This document shows positions 41,475-43,836 of a stretch of 43,836 nucleotides of DNA, one piece after another (the first letter of the stretch is position 1; each line of letters starts with the position of its first letter). The notes beneath the pieces are model-generated. The model was not told the origin of the DNA, searched no databases, and worked only from the letters and a program-made list of their open reading frames with translations. The DNA is from Mesorhizobium norvegicum (GTDB taxonomy: Bacteria > Pseudomonadota > Alphaproteobacteria > Rhizobiales > Rhizobiaceae), in NCBI RefSeq assembly GCF_004919685.1, contig NZ_SMYZ01000040.1, forward strand, positions 1 through 43,836, written 5' to 3'. The position numbers were made by a program, and so were the translations under genes.

Positions 41475-42860
41475 ATGTCGAAAGTCCAGACCGCCACGCA
41501 AGACACTGACGCCCGGCGAGAGTCGCATCTGTTCTATCTGTCCAGCCTGCGCCGGCCGCTGATCGACCGCGCCGAAGGCATCTACATGTGGACGCAGGAC
41601 GGCCGCCGCTTCATCGACGGCTCGAGCGGCCCGATGGTCGCCAATATCGGCCATTCCAACCGCAATGTGCTGGATGCCATGAAGCGGCAGATGGACCGCG
41701 CCACCTTTGCCTACCGGCTGCATTTCGAGAACGAGCCGGCCGAGGAGCTTGCGCGGGAACTTGCCGGCAAGCTGCCGGAAGGCATGGACCGTATCTTCTT
41801 CGTCTCGGGCGGCTCGGAAGCGACGGAATCCTGCATCAAGCTGGCGCGGCAATGGGCCGTCGCCACCGGCCAGGCCAGCCGCTGGAAGGTGATCACGCGC
41901 TTCCCCTCTTATCATGGCGGCACGCTGGGTTCGCTGTCGATCACTGGCGACGACGCGCTGGCCGAAACGTTCGAGCCGATGATGCGGGTGATGCCGAGCG
42001 TGCCGGCGCCGAACGCCTGGCGCGACCGCGACAATCTCTCGATGGAACAGCGCGGCATCCGCTATGCCGACATGCTGGAGGAGAAGATCCTGGCCGAAGG
42101 CCCGGACAGCGTGGTCGCTTTCATCATGGAGCCGATCGGGGGTGCTGCGACCGCAGCGCTTGTGGCGCCGGACAGCTATTATCCACGCATCCGCGAGATC
42201 TGCGACCGCTACGGCATCCTGCTCATCCACGACGAAGTGATGAGCGGGGCCGGCCGCACCGGAAAATTCCTCGGCGGCGACCACTGGAACTGCAAGCCCG
42301 ACATCGTCGCTCTGTCCAAGGGGCTGGGCTCGGGCTATGCGCCGCTTGGCGCGCTGGCCGCCCCGATGCGGCTGGTGCAACCGCTGCTCGACGCGGGCGG
42401 CTTCCAGCACGGCCACACCTATGCCGGCAACCCGCTGGCCTGCGCCGCCGGGCTCGCGGTGCTCGGTGAAATGGACCGGCTCGATCTGATCGCCAATGCG
42501 GCTGCCATGGGCGACGTGCTGATGGACGGGCTGAAGAGGCTGGCGAAGCGGTTTCCATTCATCGCCGACGTGCGCGGCAAGGGCCTGCTCACCGGCGCCC
42601 AGATGGTCGCCGATCCCGAGACACTGAGGCCGATCGACCAGAACAAGAAGGCCACGCAAAGGCTGCTCGACCTCGCCTATGAACGCGGGCTGATCATCTA
42701 TGGCCGCAGGGTCAAGGGCGGCGTCGACGGCGACAATTTCATGGTCGCGCCGCCGATGATCGTCACCAGGGAACAGGTCGGCGAGATCGTCGCCATCATC
42801 GGCGACTCGCTGGAGGTTCTGGCCTCCGAACTCGACCTGCCGGTCGAAGGCCAGGGGTAA
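41475..42860 (+). CDS. Class III aminotransferase (PLP)
   Basis: A 461-residue omega-aminotransferase-type enzyme. LIHDEVMSGAGRTG (about 250-263) holds the PLP-pairing Asp253, VALSKGLGSGYAPLGAL has the Schiff-base Lys282, and FVSGGSEATESCIKLARQW, SYHGGTLGSLSITG and HGHTYAGNPLACAAGLAVL are the other class III signatures. It moves an amino group to pyruvate or a similar acceptor, forming an aldehyde or keto acid. In this operon, ahead of a BKACE gene, a beta-amino acid substrate giving a beta-keto acid is the natural reading (inference). The ATG is at the end of the DMFase-like gene. Confidence 0.93.
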   Translation: MSKVQTATQDTDARRESHLFYLSSLRRPLIDRAEGIYMWTQDGRRFIDGSSGPMVANIGHSNRNVLDAMKRQMDRATFAYRLHFENEPAEELARELAGKLPEGMDRIFFVSGGSEATESCIKLARQWAVATGQASRWKVITRFPSYHGGTLGSLSITGDDALAETFEPMMRVMPSVPAPNAWRDRDNLSMEQRGIRYADMLEEKILAEGPDSVVAFIMEPIGGAATAALVAPDSYYPRIREICDRYGILLIHDEVMSGAGRTGKFLGGDHWNCKPDIVALSKGLGSGYAPLGALAAPMRLVQPLLDAGGFQHGHTYAGNPLACAAGLAVLGEMDRLDLIANAAAMGDVLMDGLKRLAKRFPFIADVRGKGLLTGAQMVADPETLRPIDQNKKATQRLLDLAYERGLIIYGRRVKGGVDGDNFMVAPPMIVTREQVGEIVAIIGDSLEVLASELDLPVEGQG

Positions 42861-42863
42861 AAA

Positions 42864-43793
42864 ATGGGCCTGAGAAAAGTCATCATCACCTGCGCCGTCA
42901 CCGGCTCGGTGCACACGCCGTCAATGTCGCCCTATCTGCCGGTGACGCCGGACCAGATCGCAGCGGAGGCGATCGCCGCGGCGGAAGCCGGCGCCTCGAT
43001 CCTGCATCTGCACGCCCGTGACCCGAGCGATGGCCGCCCGACCGCCGACCCGGACGTCTACATGCAGTTCCTGCCGCGCATCAAACAGGCGACCGATGCG
43101 GTGATCAACATCACCACCGGCGGCTCGTCGCTGATGACCCTGGACCAGCGGCTGGCAGCGCCGCTCAGGGCCGAACCCGAAATGTGCTCGCTCAACATGG
43201 GCTCGATGAATTTCGCGCTGTTTCCCATGCTCGACAAACCAAGGGAGTGGCAGCACGAGTGGGAACCGAAGCTGCTCGAGGCGACGCGCGACACCATCTT
43301 CAAGAACACCTTCGCCGATATGGAAGGTGTGCTGGAGAGGCTGGGCAAGGGCTGCGGCACGCGCTTCGAATTCGAGTGCTATGATGTCGGCCACCTCTAT
43401 TCGCTGGCGCATTTCCGCGACCGGGGGCTGGTGTCGGGACCGCTGTTCATCCAGTTCGTGCTGGGCATTCTGGGCGGCATCGGCGCCGATCCGGACAATC
43501 TCGTCCACATGAAGCGGATCGCCGACAAATTGTTCGGCGACAGCTACCAGTTCTCGGTGCTCGCCGCCGGCCGCCAGCAGATGCCGCTGATTTCCATCGC
43601 GGCGGCGATGGGCGGCAATGTCCGGGTCGGGCTGGAAGACAGTCTCTATGACGGCCGCCAGCTGGCGAAATCCAACGCCGATCAGGTGCGCCGTATCCGT
43701 GGCATTCTCGATGGGCTGTCGCTGGAGGTTGCCACGCCAACCGAAGCGCGCGACATGCTGGCGCTCAAGGGTGGCGACAGGGTGGCGTTTTGA
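42864..43793 (+). CDS. Beta-keto acid cleavage enzyme (BKACE, DUF849)
   Basis: A 309-residue TIM-barrel zinc enzyme. BKACE family members condense a beta-keto acid with acetyl-CoA and cleave it to acetoacetate plus the CoA ester of the shortened acid (the Kce prototype acts on 3-keto-5-aminohexanoate). Zinc ligands H48 and H50 (LHLHARD) and E258 (RVGLED) are present, with R254 and D259 as in Kce. The N-terminal ITCAVTGSVHTPSMSPYLPVTPDQIA lacks the Glu that binds the substrate amine in Kce (Val16 or His17 here), so the substrate should differ. TGA at 43791-43793. AGGGG precedes the ATG. Last gene of the operon. Confidence 0.93.
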   Translation: MGLRKVIITCAVTGSVHTPSMSPYLPVTPDQIAAEAIAAAEAGASILHLHARDPSDGRPTADPDVYMQFLPRIKQATDAVINITTGGSSLMTLDQRLAAPLRAEPEMCSLNMGSMNFALFPMLDKPREWQHEWEPKLLEATRDTIFKNTFADMEGVLERLGKGCGTRFEFECYDVGHLYSLAHFRDRGLVSGPLFIQFVLGILGGIGADPDNLVHMKRIADKLFGDSYQFSVLAAGRQQMPLISIAAAMGGNVRVGLEDSLYDGRQLAKSNADQVRRIRGILDGLSLEVATPTEARDMLALKGGDRVAF

Positions 43794-43836
43794 GATGATG
43801 ATCTGAGATGATGGCGTTCCGTCACACCCCCCTCTG

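Noticed and set aside
43818..43836. Start of another rhizobial repeat (CACACCCCCCTCTG) at the window edge
   Set aside because: Too short to identify; only a resemblance to a common repeat start, recalled from memory.

Overview
The window is GC-rich chromosomal DNA of an alphaproteobacterium, most likely Mesorhizobium or a close relative in the Phyllobacteriaceae/Rhizobiales. The basis is gene content (adenosylcobalamin-dependent class II ribonucleotide reductase, DUF982, DUF1127, DUF2188 and PilZ small proteins, an Omp25/31-like barrel, a formamidase-like catabolic operon) and several families of short palindromic intergenic repeats that I recognise from memory as common in this group. I see no phage, transposase, plasmid or CRISPR genes. 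The region reads as ordinary core and accessory chromosome with one tRNA gene, tRNA-Leu(UAA).

Layout. 1-1766: a DUF1697 gene cut by the left edge, behind threonine ammonia-lyase ilvA (minus strand). 2219-4599: two tandem paralogous lipoprotein hydrolases (DUF900). 4620-8723: a palindromic repeat abutting adenine deaminase, a divergent secreted hydrolase, an outer-membrane barrel and tRNA-Leu. 8840-18003: small regulatory or housekeeping genes (two PilZ-like proteins, two Nudix hydrolases, an Old Yellow Enzyme reductase, SH3, DUF982, DUF2188, a molybdopterin-binding-domain protein, a universal stress protein, xanthine phosphoribosyltransferase) with interspersed repeats. 18004-22501: a 706-base upstream region with a DnaA box and NrdR-like boxes, then the 1263-residue nrdJ. 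22502-27970: a long inverted repeat, secreted or membrane hypotheticals, a VOC protein, a methyltransferase, DUF1127 and a LysR regulator. 27979-30983: three minus-strand envelope genes (GH25 muramidase-like lipoprotein, phosphodiester glycosidase-like protein, undecaprenyl-diphosphatase). 31189-35791: miscellaneous enzymes, including a GFA protein, a 2-oxoglutarate/Fe(II) oxygenase, an SRPBCC-hydrolase pair with an 18-bp tandem repeat, a stand-alone ParB-like domain and a hotdog thioesterase.

35798-43793 is the most interesting part. A LysR regulator is divergent from a tight seven-gene operon: a polar-amino-acid-type ABC transporter (binding protein, two permeases, ATPase), an N,N-dimethylformamidase large-subunit-like protein, a class III aminotransferase and a beta-keto acid cleavage enzyme (BKACE, DUF849). 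Read together, the genes suggest uptake of a small polar amide or amine, hydrolysis of a C-N bond, transamination to a beta-keto acid, and condensation-cleavage with acetyl-CoA. I know of no assigned substrate for this combination; the pathway is an inference from gene families and order.

All calls come from reading the sequence and translations. Family assignments rest on recognised motifs and not on database searches.
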